64,000 bases of DNA from Variovorax sp. PBL-E5. Its GTDB lineage: Bacteria > Pseudomonadota > Gammaproteobacteria > Burkholderiales > Burkholderiaceae_C. The stretch lies in contig NZ_LR594671.1 in the NCBI RefSeq assembly GCF_901827185.1, positions 4,614,001 to 4,678,000 on the forward strand, given 5' to 3'. A program made the position numbers and the translations under genes. Shown here piece after piece: positions 47,045 through 56,256 of this stretch (position 1 is the stretch's first letter; each line of letters begins with the position of its first letter). The notes under the pieces were generated by a model. The model was not told where the DNA came from. It did no database searches and was given only the letters and a program-made list of their open reading frames with translations.

Positions 47045-47926
47045 TCATTCGAAACGCAGGTTGGCGCCGACCGGCTGGCCCACGCGCAGCGCATGCTCCA
47101 CGCCCTGCAGCACGATCGCATTCATGCCGAAGGTGATCGCGCCGTCGACGCGCGGATCGGCGCGGTAGGTGCGCAGCATGTCGCCGACCTCGGGCGTACT
47201 CAGCGCGGTGGCCGGGTCGATGTCGGGGATCGGGCAGCGCGCGCAGGGCTTGACCGGGCGCAGCGTGGCCTCGCCTTCCGCGGTGCTGATGTGCAGCGTC
47301 TCGACGCGGTCCTCGTCGTGCGCCTCGATGCCCGCGAGCACCACGTTGGGCCGGAAGCGCTCGATGCCGACCGCGCCATGGCCGGCCGCGGCCAGCTTCG
47401 CGTTGAGTTCGGCCATCGATCCCTCACTGGCCACCAGGATCGGAAAACCATCGGCGAACTGGTTCGGCGCCTCGACCTCGCCGGTCCATTGGCGGCTCGA
47501 CAGGCGCTGCTGCTCGGGATCGAAGCGCACCATGCGCAGCTGGCGCGGGCGGCCGGGCTCAGAGAGAAAGTCGCTGAACCACTGCGCCGCGATGTCGCCC
47601 ATGTCGTAGGCCTTCACATGGTCCTTCCACACGCGCACGCGCACCGGCTTCTCGACGCGGTCGAAAGCCACGTGCAGCGCCAGCATGCCCGGCGCGCGCA
47701 GCACCATCTCGTAGTGCTTGAGCTGTGGCCGGATCAGCACCATGCGCGGCAGCTCGCGCTGGGTGACGAATTCGCCGTCGGCATCGACCACCATCCAGGC
47801 GCGGTCGAACTCCAGTCCGGTTTCGATCAGGAGCGCCTCGTCCAGCTCGACGCCGGCACAGGACTTGACCGGGTAGACGAACAGGCGCGCGATGGTGGCT
47901 TGGAGGTCGAAGGCGGGAGCGTTCAC
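47045..47926 (-). CDS. MOSC domain protein (YcbX-like, molybdenum cofactor dependent)
   Basis: 293 residues from GTG 47926, which has AAGGA eight bases upstream. N-terminal MOSC_N beta-barrel ARLFVYPVKSCAGVELDEAL, then FDRAWMVVDADGEFVTQREL, and the MOSC core FRPNVVLAGIEAHDEDR with the conserved Cys region VKPCARCPIPDIDPAT. Relatives such as YcbX reduce N-hydroxylated compounds using the molybdenum cofactor. Divergent from the UbiH-type hydroxylase gene. Confidence 0.9.
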   Translation of the reverse strand: MNAPAFDLQATIARLFVYPVKSCAGVELDEALLIETGLEFDRAWMVVDADGEFVTQRELPRMVLIRPQLKHYEMVLRAPGMLALHVAFDRVEKPVRVRVWKDHVKAYDMGDIAAQWFSDFLSEPGRPRQLRMVRFDPEQQRLSSRQWTGEVEAPNQFADGFPILVASEGSMAELNAKLAAAGHGAVGIERFRPNVVLAGIEAHDEDRVETLHISTAEGEATLRPVKPCARCPIPDIDPATALSTPEVGDMLRTYRADPRVDGAITFGMNAIVLQGVEHALRVGQPVGANLRFE

Positions 47927-47988
47927 GGGGAGTTCCTTTGGCTGGAACAGGGATTCTCCCGCACCCGGCCGGCGCGCGAGGCAACTCC

Positions 47989-47994
47989 TACAAT
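47989..47994 (+). promoter_or_regulatory. -10 element for the UbiH-type gene, leaderless arrangement
   Basis: TACAAT ends six bases before ATG 48001, and nothing between resembles a ribosome binding site. The expected transcription start falls on the start codon. Confidence 0.5.
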
Positions 47995-48000
47995 GCCGCG

Positions 48001-49146
48001 ATGGCCCTTCCCCCCGAGGTTTGCATTCGCGGCGCCGGCATTGTCGGCCGCGCACTGGCGCTCTTGCTGGCGCGCGAAAGAGTGCGCGTGGCGCTGGTCG
48101 CGCCGGCCGCCGCGCCCGCCGCGCAGGACGTGCGTGCCTACGCCCTCAACGCGGCATCGAAGAACCTGCTCGAATCGCTGCGCGCGTGGCCCGACGCCAC
48201 GCATGCCACGCCGGTGCGCGAAATGCAGGTGCATGGCGACGAAGGCGGCCGCGTGCAGTTCAGTGCAGCGCGCCAGAAGGTCGAGGCGCTGGCCTGGATC
48301 GTCGACGTGCCGGCGCTCGAGCAGCAGTTGGCCGATGCGGTGCGCTTCCAGCCGCGCATCGAGGTCGTCGCCGACCCCATGCCCGCGGGGCTGACCGTGG
48401 TCTGCGAAGGCCGCGCGAGCGCCACCCGCGAGGCGCTCGGTGTGCGCTACGAGATCACCCGCTATCCGCAGCACGCGATCGCGGCGCGGCTCGAAGCCGA
48501 GCGGCCGCACGACGGCATCGCGCGCCAGTGGTTCGACGAGCGCGGCGAGGTGCTGGCGCTGCTGCCGCTGGGCGATGCGGGCGGCGTGTCGGACCGGCAC
48601 GGTGCCTTCGACCGTTCGCTGGCGCTGGTCTGGTCGGTCGACCAGCTGCGCGCGCCAGAGTTGCTGGCCCAGAGCGCCGACGAATTCGGCGCCAGCCTGC
48701 GCGCCGCCAGCCACGATGCGCTGGGCGCGCTCACGCTGACCAGCGAACGCGCAGCCTGGCCCCTGCAACGCGCGATCGCCGAACGCTGGACCGGCCAGTT
48801 CGCCGACGGCCGCAGCTGGGCGCTGGCCGGCGACGCCGCGCACACGGTGCATCCGCTGGCGGGCCAGGGCCTGAACCTCGGGCTGGCCGACGTGGCCGCG
48901 CTGTCGAACATCATCAAGGACCGGGACTACTGGCGCAGCGTGGGCGACGCCCGGCTGCTGCGCCGCTACGAACGCGCGCGCCGCACCGACGTGCTGTCGA
49001 TGAGCCTGGCCACCGACGGCCTGCAGCAGCTCTTCGCCCACAGCGCCGACCCGCTGCCGGCGCTGCGCAACTGGGGCATGCGCGGCTTCGACCGGACACG
49101 GCTCGTCAAGCACTGGATCGCGCGCCAGGCCATGGGCCTGCAATGA
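48001..49146 (+). CDS. UbiH/COQ6-type FAD-dependent hydroxylase
   Basis: 381 residues. N-terminal FAD motif VCIRGAGIVGRALALLLARE, a short DVRAYALNAASKNLLESL block matching the UbiH family, and the second FAD motif WALAGDAAHTVHPLAGQGLN (Asp near 278) followed by LGLADVAALSNII. Family enzymes hydroxylate the ubiquinone ring; which carbon this one modifies cannot be told from sequence. Rightward, followed by dsbC 23 bases on. Confidence 0.9.
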   Translation: MALPPEVCIRGAGIVGRALALLLARERVRVALVAPAAAPAAQDVRAYALNAASKNLLESLRAWPDATHATPVREMQVHGDEGGRVQFSAARQKVEALAWIVDVPALEQQLADAVRFQPRIEVVADPMPAGLTVVCEGRASATREALGVRYEITRYPQHAIAARLEAERPHDGIARQWFDERGEVLALLPLGDAGGVSDRHGAFDRSLALVWSVDQLRAPELLAQSADEFGASLRAASHDALGALTLTSERAAWPLQRAIAERWTGQFADGRSWALAGDAAHTVHPLAGQGLNLGLADVAALSNIIKDRDYWRSVGDARLLRRYERARRTDVLSMSLATDGLQQLFAHSADPLPALRNWGMRGFDRTRLVKHWIARQAMGLQ

Positions 49147-49169
49147 CTTCCGGCAACAGGAACCTCCTC

Positions 49170-49892
49170 ATGAAAAAACTCGTCCGTCCTCTTTTCGCCG
49201 CCGTGGCCTTCGGCTGCGTCCTCGCGAGCGCCATGGCCGGCGAAGCCGAGATCCGCAAGAACCTGGCGGCGCGCATTCCGCAGTTCGCCAAGATCGACGA
49301 GGTCACCAAGGCACCGATGCCCGGCCTCTACGAGGTGCGCCTCAACGGCTTCGAGATCTACTACACCGACGAGCAGGGCAACTACCTGCTGCAGGGCAAC
49401 CTGATCGACGTCAAGGCGCGCAAGAACCTGACCGAGGAGCGGGTCGAGAAGCTCAGCGAGGTCGCCTTCGACAAGCTGCCGATGCAGGACGCCTTCAAGA
49501 TCGTGCGCGGCAACGGCAAGCGCCGCCTGGCCGTGTTCGAGGATCCCAACTGCGGCTACTGCAAGCAGTTCGAGCGCGAGATGAAGAGCGTCGACAACGT
49601 CACGGTCTACCTCTTCCTGTACCCGGTGCTCGGTCCCGATTCGACGGTCAAGGCGCGCGACATCTGGTGCAGCAAGGACAAGGCCAAGACCTGGAACGAC
49701 TGGATGGCGACCCAGGTCAAGCCCGCGAGCGCGGGCCCCGGCTGCGACGTGGCGGCACTGCAGCGCAATCTCGAATTCGGCCGCAAGTACAACATCAGCG
49801 GCACGCCGACGCTGATCTTCAGCGACGGCACCCGCGCGCCGGGGGCGATTCCCGCCGCCGAAGTCGAAAAGCAACTCGCCGCGCTCAACTGA
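49170..49892 (+). CDS. dsbC: thiol:disulfide interchange protein DsbC
   Basis: 240 residues from ATG 49170. Signal peptide LFAAVAFGCVLASAMA, N-terminal dimerisation domain (IPQFAKIDEVTKAPMPGLYE), thioredoxin-like domain with the active-site VFEDPNCGYCKQFEREM (Cys128, Cys131) and cis-Pro in YNISGTPTLIFSDG. Periplasmic disulfide isomerase. Upstream ATG 49143 overlapping the hydroxylase stop is possible but would put charged residues before the signal peptide. The stop overlaps the M61 peptidase start (TGATG). Confidence 0.94.
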   Translation: MKKLVRPLFAAVAFGCVLASAMAGEAEIRKNLAARIPQFAKIDEVTKAPMPGLYEVRLNGFEIYYTDEQGNYLLQGNLIDVKARKNLTEERVEKLSEVAFDKLPMQDAFKIVRGNGKRRLAVFEDPNCGYCKQFEREMKSVDNVTVYLFLYPVLGPDSTVKARDIWCSKDKAKTWNDWMATQVKPASAGPGCDVAALQRNLEFGRKYNISGTPTLIFSDGTRAPGAIPAAEVEKQLAALN

Positions 49893-51688
49893 TGGCGGCG
49901 CCGGCCATCCGCTTCCGCGTCGAATGCGCGGACCGCCACGCGCACCTGTTCGCCGTCACCCTCACCATCGATGCGCCTGCGGCGCTGCAGCGGGTCTCGC
50001 TGCCGGTGTGGATTCCGGGCAGCTACATGGTGCGCGAGTTCGCGAAGAACCTGCAGCAGCTGCAGGCGGCGCAAGGCCGGCGCAAGCTGGCCGCGCGGCA
50101 GATCGACAAGCACAGCTGGCAGATCGACTGCGCGCCGGGCAAGCCGCTGGTCCTGCGCTACCGGGTCTGCGCCTACGACAACTCGGTGCGCACCGCGTGG
50201 CTGGACGCCCATCGCGGATTCTTCAACGGCACCAGCCTGTGCCTGCGTGTCGAAGGCCAGACGGACGCACCGCATGCGCTCGAACTCCCGGCGCCGCCTT
50301 CGGCCGCCGGCGACGGTGCGCGCTGGTCCTGTGCCACCGCGCTGCGGCCGTCGAAGGTCGATCGCCATGGCTTCGGCAGCTACGTTGCCGCCGACTACGA
50401 CGAGCTGGCCGACAGCCCGGTCGAGATGGGCACGTTCTGGAGCGCGAGCTTCGAGGCCTGCGGCGTGCCGCACCGCTTCGTGGTCGCCGGCGCGCCCGCT
50501 TCCTTCGACGGCGACAAGCTGATCGCCGACACGCGCGCGATCTGCGAGGCACAGATGCGCTTCTGGCATGGCGACAAGGTCGGCAAGCGCGGCGGGCCGC
50601 GGCCGCCGCATGACCGCTACGTGTTCATGCTCAACGCCGTGGACGACGGCTACGGCGGACTCGAGCACCGGCACTCGACGGCGCTCATCTGCACCCGGCG
50701 CGACCTGCCGCAACGTGGCGCCATGAAGCAGCCCGAGGGCTACACCACGCTGATGGGATTGATCAGCCACGAGTACTTCCACACCTGGAACGTGAAGCGG
50801 CTGCGGCCTGCAGAGTTCGCGCGCTACGACTATGCCGAAGAGAACTACACGCAGCTGCTGTGGCTGTTCGAGGGCTTCACCAGCTACTACGACGACCTGC
50901 TGCTGCGCCGTGCCGGCCGCATCGACGACGCGGCCTACCTGCGGCTCGTCAACAAGACCATCAACCAAGTGATGCAGACGCCGGGCCGGCGCGTGCAATC
51001 GGTGGCCGAGGCGAGCTTCGACGCCTGGGTCAAGTACTACCGCCAGGACGAGCAGACCGCCAACGGCACGGTGAGCTACTACACCAAGGGCGCGCTGGTG
51101 GCGATGTGCTTCGACCTCACGCTGCGCAGCGAAGGCAAGGGCACGCTCGACGACGTGATGCGGCTGCTCTGGAAGAAGAGCGGCGGCGGGCCCGTCGCCG
51201 AAGCCGATTTCGCCGAAGCGATCGAAGCGGTCGGCGGCCGGTCGTTCGCCAGGGAGATCGCCGACTGGGTGCACTCGACCGCCGAGCTGCCGCTGTCCGA
51301 GCTGCTGCGTGCGCACGGCGTCGTGCCGCTCGACGATCCGGCGCAGCGCGCGCAGGAACTCGGCCTGCGCGTGACCGAGACCGGCGGCAGCGTGCAGGTC
51401 AAGGTCGTGTTGCGCGGCGGCGCGGCCGAACAGGCCGGCTTCTCGGCCCACGACGAATGGCTCGGCATCGAGCTGCCGGCGGCCAAGGGCCATCCCGCGC
51501 AGGGCTGGCGGATCGCCAAGCTCGACGACCTCGCGCTCTACCTCGGCCCGCAGAAGAAGATGACCGCGATCGTCGCGCGCGACCGGCGGCTGCTGCGCCT
51601 GCCGCTCGTGTTGCCCACCGGCGTGACCACCTGGCGCCTGATGGCGCAGGATGCAGCCAGACTGGCCGCCTGGCTCAGCCCGTCCTGA
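49892..51688 (+). CDS. M61 family metallopeptidase (glycyl aminopeptidase-like, with PDZ domain)
   Basis: 598 residues. Zinc site [17 protein letters not shown] (His293, Glu294, His297) and the downstream Glu near 327 in [14 protein letters not shown]. The N-terminal beta domain opens with [19 protein letters not shown], a strong M61 mark, and the C-terminal 110 residues form a PDZ-like domain. No signal peptide is evident from this start, suggesting a cytoplasmic enzyme. Coupled to dsbC by TGATG and followed by an enoyl-CoA hydratase. Confidence 0.92.
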   Translation: MAAPAIRFRVECADRHAHLFAVTLTIDAPAALQRVSLPVWIPGSYMVREFAKNLQQLQAAQGRRKLAARQIDKHSWQIDCAPGKPLVLRYRVCAYDNSVRTAWLDAHRGFFNGTSLCLRVEGQTDAPHALELPAPPSAAGDGARWSCATALRPSKVDRHGFGSYVAADYDELADSPVEMGTFWSASFEACGVPHRFVVAGAPASFDGDKLIADTRAICEAQMRFWHGDKVGKRGGPRPPHDRYVFMLNAVDDGYGGLEHRHSTALICTRRDLPQRGAMKQPEGYTTLMGLISHEYFHTWNVKRLRPAEFARYDYAEENYTQLLWLFEGFTSYYDDLLLRRAGRIDDAAYLRLVNKTINQVMQTPGRRVQSVAEASFDAWVKYYRQDEQTANGTVSYYTKGALVAMCFDLTLRSEGKGTLDDVMRLLWKKSGGGPVAEADFAEAIEAVGGRSFAREIADWVHSTAELPLSELLRAHGVVPLDDPAQRAQELGLRVTETGGSVQVKVVLRGGAAEQAGFSAHDEWLGIELPAAKGHPAQGWRIAKLDDLALYLGPQKKMTAIVARDRRLLRLPLVLPTGVTTWRLMAQDAARLAAWLSPS

Positions 51689-51728
51689 CCGGCCCCTCAC
51701 ACTGTTTGTTCGTTTCAAGGAGATCCGC

Positions 51729-52508
51729 ATGAGCTACGAAAACATCGAAGTCCGCACCGAGGCCGGCAAGGTCGGCATCGTGACGCTGAACCGGCCCAAG
51801 GCGCTGAATGCGCTCAACGACGCGCTGATGACCGAACTCGGCCAGGCACTCAAGGCCTTCGATGCCGACAGCAGCATCGGCTGCATCATCGTCACAGGCA
51901 GCGAGCGCGCCTTCGCGGCCGGTGCCGACATCGGCGCGATGGCCAAGTACAGCTTCGCCGACGTCTACAAGGGCGACTACATCACGCGCAACTGGGAGAC
52001 CATCCGCAGCGTGCGCAAGCCGGTGATCGCGGCCGTGAGCGGCTTCGCGCTCGGCGGCGGCTGCGAACTCGCGATGATGTGCGACTTCATCATTGCCGCA
52101 GACAACGCCAGGTTCGGCCAGCCCGAGATCAAGCTCGGCGTGATCCCCGGCGCCGGCGGCACGCAGCGCCTGCCGCGCGCGGTCGGCAAGTCCAAGGCGA
52201 TGGACATGGCCTTGACCGGCCGCATGATGGACGCGACCGAGGCCGAGCGCTCGGGGCTGGTGAGCCGCGTCGTGCCCTACGACAAGTTGATGGACGAGGC
52301 ATTGGGCGCCGCCTTGGTGATCGCCGACTTCTCGCAGGTCGCGGTGATGGCCGCCAAGGAATCGGTCAACCGCGCCTTCGAAGGCAGTCTGTCCGACGGC
52401 GTGATGTTCGAGCGCCGGCTGTTCCACGCGCTGTTCGCCACCGCCGACCAGAAGGAAGGCATGGACGCCTTCATGAACAAGCGCAAGGCCGAGTTCAAGC
52501 ACGAGTGA
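51729..52508 (+). CDS. enoyl-CoA hydratase (crotonase)
   Basis: 259 residues, preceded by CAAGGAGA at good spacing. Oxyanion-hole segments [15 protein letters not shown] and [14 protein letters not shown], and both catalytic glutamates: Glu113 in GCELAMM and Glu133 in [17 protein letters not shown]. Very close in pattern to the mitochondrial-type crotonase and PaaF/FadB-like hydratases, acting on short-chain enoyl-CoA. Stands after the M61 peptidase and is convergent with the anti-sigma gene. Confidence 0.93.
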   Translation: MSYENIEVRTEAGKVGIVTLNRPKALNALNDALMTELGQALKAFDADSSIGCIIVTGSERAFAAGADIGAMAKYSFADVYKGDYITRNWETIRSVRKPVIAAVSGFALGGGCELAMMCDFIIAADNARFGQPEIKLGVIPGAGGTQRLPRAVGKSKAMDMALTGRMMDATEAERSGLVSRVVPYDKLMDEALGAALVIADFSQVAVMAAKESVNRAFEGSLSDGVMFERRLFHALFATADQKEGMDAFMNKRKAEFKHE

Positions 52509-52515
52509 GGCCGCG

Positions 52516-53727
52516 CTAGGGTGCGCGCGGCGGCGCCGTGGGCGGCGGGTCTTGCGGCGGCGGGGCCGGCTCCGGTTTTGCGGCCTCGGGCCGGGATGCG
52601 TCCGGCGGCGGCTGCACCGCTTCGCCCAGTGCGCTGCGCAGCGCGTCGAGCGCCGGTGCCGATGGCGCGCCGGTGGCCGGCGGTGAGCGGCCTTCGCGCC
52701 AGCGCACCTGGTTGCGCCCGAGCTCGAACACGGCCAGCACGTCCTTGCCGCGTTCGAGCGTGATGCGCCATTCCGGCGCGCCTGCGAGCGGCTGCGCGCC
52801 CGCGGCCGAGATCGCCGCCGACCCCATCAGCGCATCCAGCGAACCGGCCTCGGCGCGCGTGAGGCTGCGGGTCGCGCCACCGCGTTGCGCGATCGTGATC
52901 CGCGTCCATTGCGAGAGCGCTTCGAAGGTCGGCGGCTCGGTTGCGTCGGTGCGCGCCGAGGGCGGCGCGGCACGTGCAGCACCGGCGGCGCTGCCACCCG
53001 GCGCCACGAGGCCGGCGGCCGGCGCAGCCGCGGGCGCGGCCGGCGGCGCACCCGCGAAGCGCGGCAACATCGAAGCCTCCTGGTCCTTGCGCGCACGCTC
53101 CGCTCGCGACGGCGCAGGCGCGTTGGGCGTCGGCGAAGCGGCCTTGGCACGGCTCTGCTTCGCCATACCCGACAGGTCCGGGCCGAACAGCGCAATGTTG
53201 TTCGTCGCATCGGAAGCATCGGGGGACGGCGGCAGCGGCGGCGGCGGGCTGACCGGCTCCAGCTCGGGCAGCAGCGACGGTGGCCCGGCCGGGATGGCCT
53301 GGGAGGCCGCCGACGTGGCCGGCGCCGGCGATGCGCTGGCCGGCACGGCAGGGCTCGGCGCAACCGTTCGCGGCGGTGCCGCGGCGACCTGCCTTTCGCT
53401 GTCGGGCCGTGCGTCGGGCACGGACTCGCGCTGCCAGAGGACGGTCACGAGCGTGGCGAGCAGCACGGTGGCGAAGGCCGCGTTCCAGGGCATGCGCGAG
53501 CCGCTGCCGCCGGTCCATCCGCCCGCGCGCCACCACGGCCTCTTCTCCTCGCGTTCGAGCAGCACGGCGTCGGAGACCGCGACCGCTTCGTGCGCCTTCT
53601 GCAGGATCGTCTTGCGCAGGCGCCAGTCGGGCACGGCCGCGTGATCGGGAGCGTGCAGCAATGCGCGGCGCAGCGCGTCGTCCTGCAGCGGCCCGTCTTC
53701 TTCGGGGGTTGGCGCGGCATCGGTCAT
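52516..53727 (-). CDS. putative anti-sigma factor, single membrane span, Pro/Ala-rich
   Basis: 403 residues. An acidic, helical cytoplasmic N-terminus (about 1-65), then one membrane segment near residues 80-98 (PWNAAFATVLLATLVTVLWQ), then a long low-complexity Pro/Ala linker (about 110-240) and a C-terminal folded segment (WTRITIAQRGGATRSLTRAE, WRITLERGKDVLAVFELG). No zinc HxxxCxxC is present. The start overlaps the sigma factor stop (ATGA), the usual arrangement for a membrane anti-sigma factor. Identity is inferred from topology and coupling, not from a recognised domain. Confidence 0.65.
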   Translation of the reverse strand: MTDAAPTPEEDGPLQDDALRRALLHAPDHAAVPDWRLRKTILQKAHEAVAVSDAVLLEREEKRPWWRAGGWTGGSGSRMPWNAAFATVLLATLVTVLWQRESVPDARPDSERQVAAAPPRTVAPSPAVPASASPAPATSAASQAIPAGPPSLLPELEPVSPPPPLPPSPDASDATNNIALFGPDLSGMAKQSRAKAASPTPNAPAPSRAERARKDQEASMLPRFAGAPPAAPAAAPAAGLVAPGGSAAGAARAAPPSARTDATEPPTFEALSQWTRITIAQRGGATRSLTRAEAGSLDALMGSAAISAAGAQPLAGAPEWRITLERGKDVLAVFELGRNQVRWREGRSPPATGAPSAPALDALRSALGEAVQPPPDASRPEAAKPEPAPPPQDPPPTAPPRAP

Positions 53728-54392
53728 GCGCGGTGCTCCAGCACGGACAGGTAGCGCTCCATGCAGCCGCGCAATTTCTTCAGGCCGTAGCGCAACCGGC
53801 TGCGCACCGTCTCGAAGCCGACATCGAGCGTGACGCCCAGCGCTTCCACCGTGAAGCCGTCTTCGTTGTGCAGCAGGAAGGCCGAGCGCTGGTCGTCCGG
53901 CAGTTCGTCGAGGCAGGCCAGCAGCCGGCGGCCGGCGGCGCGCCAGAAGGCGGTCTCCTCGGCCGAGGGATGCGCGGCATCGCGGGCCGCGCCGCCGTCG
54001 CGCAGCAGGCCGCGGCTGAAGAGCCGCGCGGCCTCGAGGCCGTCGCCGTCCTCGTCGTGCGCATAGAACGCGACCTCGCGCCCGCTCATGCGCAGCCGGT
54101 CCATGGCGAGGTTGTGCGCGATGGTGAAGGCCCAGGTCCGCCAGGTCGCGCCCTGCGGGGAAAAACTCTCGCGCGCGGCGACGATCCGCAGCCAGGTGTC
54201 CTGGAACACCTCGTCGACCTCCGACGCGAGGCGCATGCCCATGAGACGCCGCACGAAGCGGAACAGCGCGCTCTCGTGCCGCGCGTAGAGCGCATCGAAG
54301 GCGGTGGTGTCGCCGCCGGCGTAGGCGAGCATCAGCTGGTCGTCCGGCATGGCGTCGTGCAGGGAAGGGGTCGCGGCGGTGGGCGCAAGCAT
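53724..54392 (-). CDS. ECF-type RNA polymerase sigma-70 factor
   Basis: 222 residues. Region 2 spans roughly residues 28-95 (FDALYARHESALFRFVRRLM, EVDEVFQDTWLRIVAARESF, WRTWAFTIAHNLAMDRLR), region 4 about 160-210 (LLACLDELPDDQRSAFLLH, DVGFETVRSRLRYGLKKLR). A spacer of 25 residues between the domains is longer than minimal. GAGGTG lies about 11 bases before ATG 54392. Paired with the downstream membrane protein as a likely sigma/anti-sigma unit and divergent from a VWA lipoprotein gene that could be its target. Confidence 0.92.
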   Translation of the reverse strand: MLAPTAATPSLHDAMPDDQLMLAYAGGDTTAFDALYARHESALFRFVRRLMGMRLASEVDEVFQDTWLRIVAARESFSPQGATWRTWAFTIAHNLAMDRLRMSGREVAFYAHDEDGDGLEAARLFSRGLLRDGGAARDAAHPSAEETAFWRAAGRRLLACLDELPDDQRSAFLLHNEDGFTVEALGVTLDVGFETVRSRLRYGLKKLRGCMERYLSVLEHRA

Positions 54393-54529
54393 CGGCAGAT
54401 TTTCACCTCACGTTCTACGGACAACATGGTCGCTCGGGGTTGGCACCGGCAAAAAATATATCGCGCGAGCGCTGACCCGCCTGGTACCGGTGCGCCGTAT
54501 CAGGCTGCATCCACAACCCGGAGCCATCG
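54393..54529. other. divergent promoter region between sigma factor and VWA lipoprotein
   Basis: 137 bases separating two divergent starts. It contains an AT-rich tract AAAAAATATAT (54451-54461) in otherwise GC-rich sequence. On the - strand CCAACCCC (near 54441) and GTCCGT (near 54419) are spaced by about 15 bases, which could be an ECF-type -35/-10 pair for autoregulation. This is a guess. CGGAG precedes the VWA gene at normal distance. Confidence 0.35.
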
Positions 54530-56083
54530 ATGACCCCTCGCCCTTTCTTCCTGCAACGACCGCTCGCCGCGCTGCTGTGCGCGCAGCTGCTGCTCGGCGC
54601 ATGCAGTGCCACCGAGCTCGCACCCGGCGCCGTGCGCTGGCCGTCGCCCGCGCCGCAACCCGAACCCGCGGCCTTCGCGCCGCCGCAGTGGCCGGCGCAG
54701 ATCGTGGCACGCACGGAGCCGAATTTCGAAGCCCCGTCGGCCGCCCATTGCGCGCGTCCGGTGCAGACGCACGAGACACCCGGCCGCGATCCGGGCCAGA
54801 GCGGCCGGCGCATGCCGCGCGAGGAAGCGATCTACGGCGATGCAGGCGCGACGCGCAGCCGAAAGGACGAGGCGAAAGGCACGGCACCGAGCGCAGCCGC
54901 CACGGACGAGACAGCGATCGGCGCCATGGCGGCGCCTTCGCCCGTGGCGCGCGCCGCTGGCCCGGACATCGCGCGCGAAGGGGAGGCCCCGCGTTTCGCA
55001 CCGCCCTCACCCCTTTCGCCGCCACCGATGCAGCGGCCGCGGCCGCGCAGCGAGGCGGTCACCGCCGGCATGGTGGACGACAACGCCGACTTCTCGGCCT
55101 ACCTGCAGTTCCGCCAGCGCACACAGGTCGCGCATCGCGAGCGCGACATCCGCGAGCGCTACCTGCTGCAGGTGCGCGATGCGCGCGGCGCCGGCGTGCC
55201 CGACGCGGAGGTGGCCGTGCAAGGCGCGAATGGCGCCGCCATGTGGGCGCGCACCGATGCGGCCGGCCGCGTGTGGCTGCATCCGAACGCCTTCGATCCC
55301 TTCGGCAGCCCGGTGTACGAAGTCGCCGTGCGCAAGGACGGCCGGCAAGGCACGACCTACCTGCGTCGCGGACAGAAAAGCGCGGTCGAGTTGGTGCTGG
55401 ATGCGCGCCCGGCGCCGCAGCGCGCAAGGCTGGACCTGGTCTTCCTGGTCGATGCCACCGGATCGATGGGCGACGAGATCGGCAAGCTCAAGGCAGCGCT
55501 GCATTCGATCGCCAACGAGGTCGCTCGCTTGCCCAGCCATCCCGACACCTGCTTCGGGCTGGTGGCCTACCGCGACCGCGGCGATGCCTTCCTGGTGCGC
55601 CGCCACGATCTGACCAACGACCTCGGCGCCTTCCAGTCGGTGCTGAATGCGCTGCAGGCAAATGGCGGCGGCGACTATCCGGAAGCGATGAACGAGGCGC
55701 TGCACGAGACGGTGCACGACCTGAGCTGGCGCGGCAGCGGCGCCATCCGCATGGTCGTGCTGCTGGCCGATGCGCCGCCGCATCTCGACTACGGCGGCCC
55801 GCAGTACGACGACGACATGATGGCCGCGCTCGGCAAGGGCATCAAGGTGTTCAGCGTCGGCGCGAGCGGGCTCGACAAGCAGGGCGAATACGTGCAGCGC
55901 CAGATTGCGCAGTACACCGGCGGGCGCTTCGTGTTCCTCACCTACCGGGACGCCGCCGACCCGGCGAGCGGCCCAGGCCGCGAGACGGTGCACGACGTCG
56001 GCAACTATTCGGTGCAGACGCTGGACCGGCTGATCGTGCGGCTGGTGGCGGACGAACTCGCGAAACTTCCGCCGGCCGGCTGA
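54530..56083 (+). CDS. VWA-domain lipoprotein
   Basis: 517 residues. Lipoprotein signal with lipobox LLGAC near residue 25. A disordered Pro/Ala-rich stretch (about 30-180) is followed by a short carboxypeptidase-regulatory-like beta domain (ERYLLQVRDARGAGVPDAEV). The von Willebrand A domain starts at LDLVFLVDATGSMGDEIGKL, where the MIDAS Asp-x-Thr-Gly-Ser lies near residue 308. C-terminal SVQTLDRLIVRLVADELAKL closes it. Exposed at the cell envelope and probably binds a partner through a metal ion. Divergent from an ECF sigma factor, which suggests envelope-stress control. Partner unknown. Confidence 0.85.
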   Translation: MTPRPFFLQRPLAALLCAQLLLGACSATELAPGAVRWPSPAPQPEPAAFAPPQWPAQIVARTEPNFEAPSAAHCARPVQTHETPGRDPGQSGRRMPREEAIYGDAGATRSRKDEAKGTAPSAAATDETAIGAMAAPSPVARAAGPDIAREGEAPRFAPPSPLSPPPMQRPRPRSEAVTAGMVDDNADFSAYLQFRQRTQVAHRERDIRERYLLQVRDARGAGVPDAEVAVQGANGAAMWARTDAAGRVWLHPNAFDPFGSPVYEVAVRKDGRQGTTYLRRGQKSAVELVLDARPAPQRARLDLVFLVDATGSMGDEIGKLKAALHSIANEVARLPSHPDTCFGLVAYRDRGDAFLVRRHDLTNDLGAFQSVLNALQANGGGDYPEAMNEALHETVHDLSWRGSGAIRMVVLLADAPPHLDYGGPQYDDDMMAALGKGIKVFSVGASGLDKQGEYVQRQIAQYTGGRFVFLTYRDAADPASGPGRETVHDVGNYSVQTLDRLIVRLVADELAKLPPAG

Positions 56084-56100
56084 GGCCGCGCGGAGATGGC

Positions 56101-56106
56101 TATAAT
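56101..56106 (+). promoter_or_regulatory. -10 element of the tRNA gene
   Basis: Perfect TATAAT ten bases before the tRNA gene. The hexamer 17 bases upstream (GGCTGA) is a poor -35, so the promoter may rely on the -10 and upstream contacts. Confidence 0.6.
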
Positions 56107-56115
56107 GTCGGGCTC

Positions 56116-56192
56116 GGCTCTTTAGCTCAGTCGGTTAGAGCGATGGAATCATAATCCACAGGTCCGCGGTTCGAGTCCGTGAAGAGCCACCA
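56116..56192 (+). tRNA. tRNA with CAT anticodon (elongator Met, or Ile2 if lysidine-modified)
   Basis: 77-base cloverleaf with encoded CCA. Acceptor GGCTCTT pairs with AAGAGCC; D arm GCTC/GAGC; anticodon loop ATCATAA with CAT; T arm CGCGG/CCGTG with loop TTCGAGT. Not an initiator (it has a normal first acceptor pair). The top pair of the anticodon stem is A27-C43, a mismatch; the other four pairs form. CAT tRNAs of elongator Met and Ile2 types look alike, so the charging identity is open; elongator Met is preferred. Confidence 0.9.
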
Positions 56193-56203
56193 GGTACAGC
56201 AAG

Positions 56204-56237
56204 AAAAGCCCGCCATCAGACCGATGGCGGGCTTTTT
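56204..56237. terminator. intrinsic terminator after the tRNA
   Basis: AAAA-GCCCGCCATC, loop AGACC, GATGGCGGGC-TTTTT: a perfect 10-bp GC-rich stem flanked by A and T runs. It ends the tRNA transcript and, because A/T runs lie on both sides, can also end the leftward Bug gene whose stop is at 56257. Confidence 0.92.
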
Positions 56238-56256
56238 CTTTGGCACGCAGGCCCCG

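Noticed and set aside
56078..56083. -35 box for the tRNA promoter
   Set aside because: The hexamer at 17-base spacing is GGCTGA, a poor match; only the -10 is listed.
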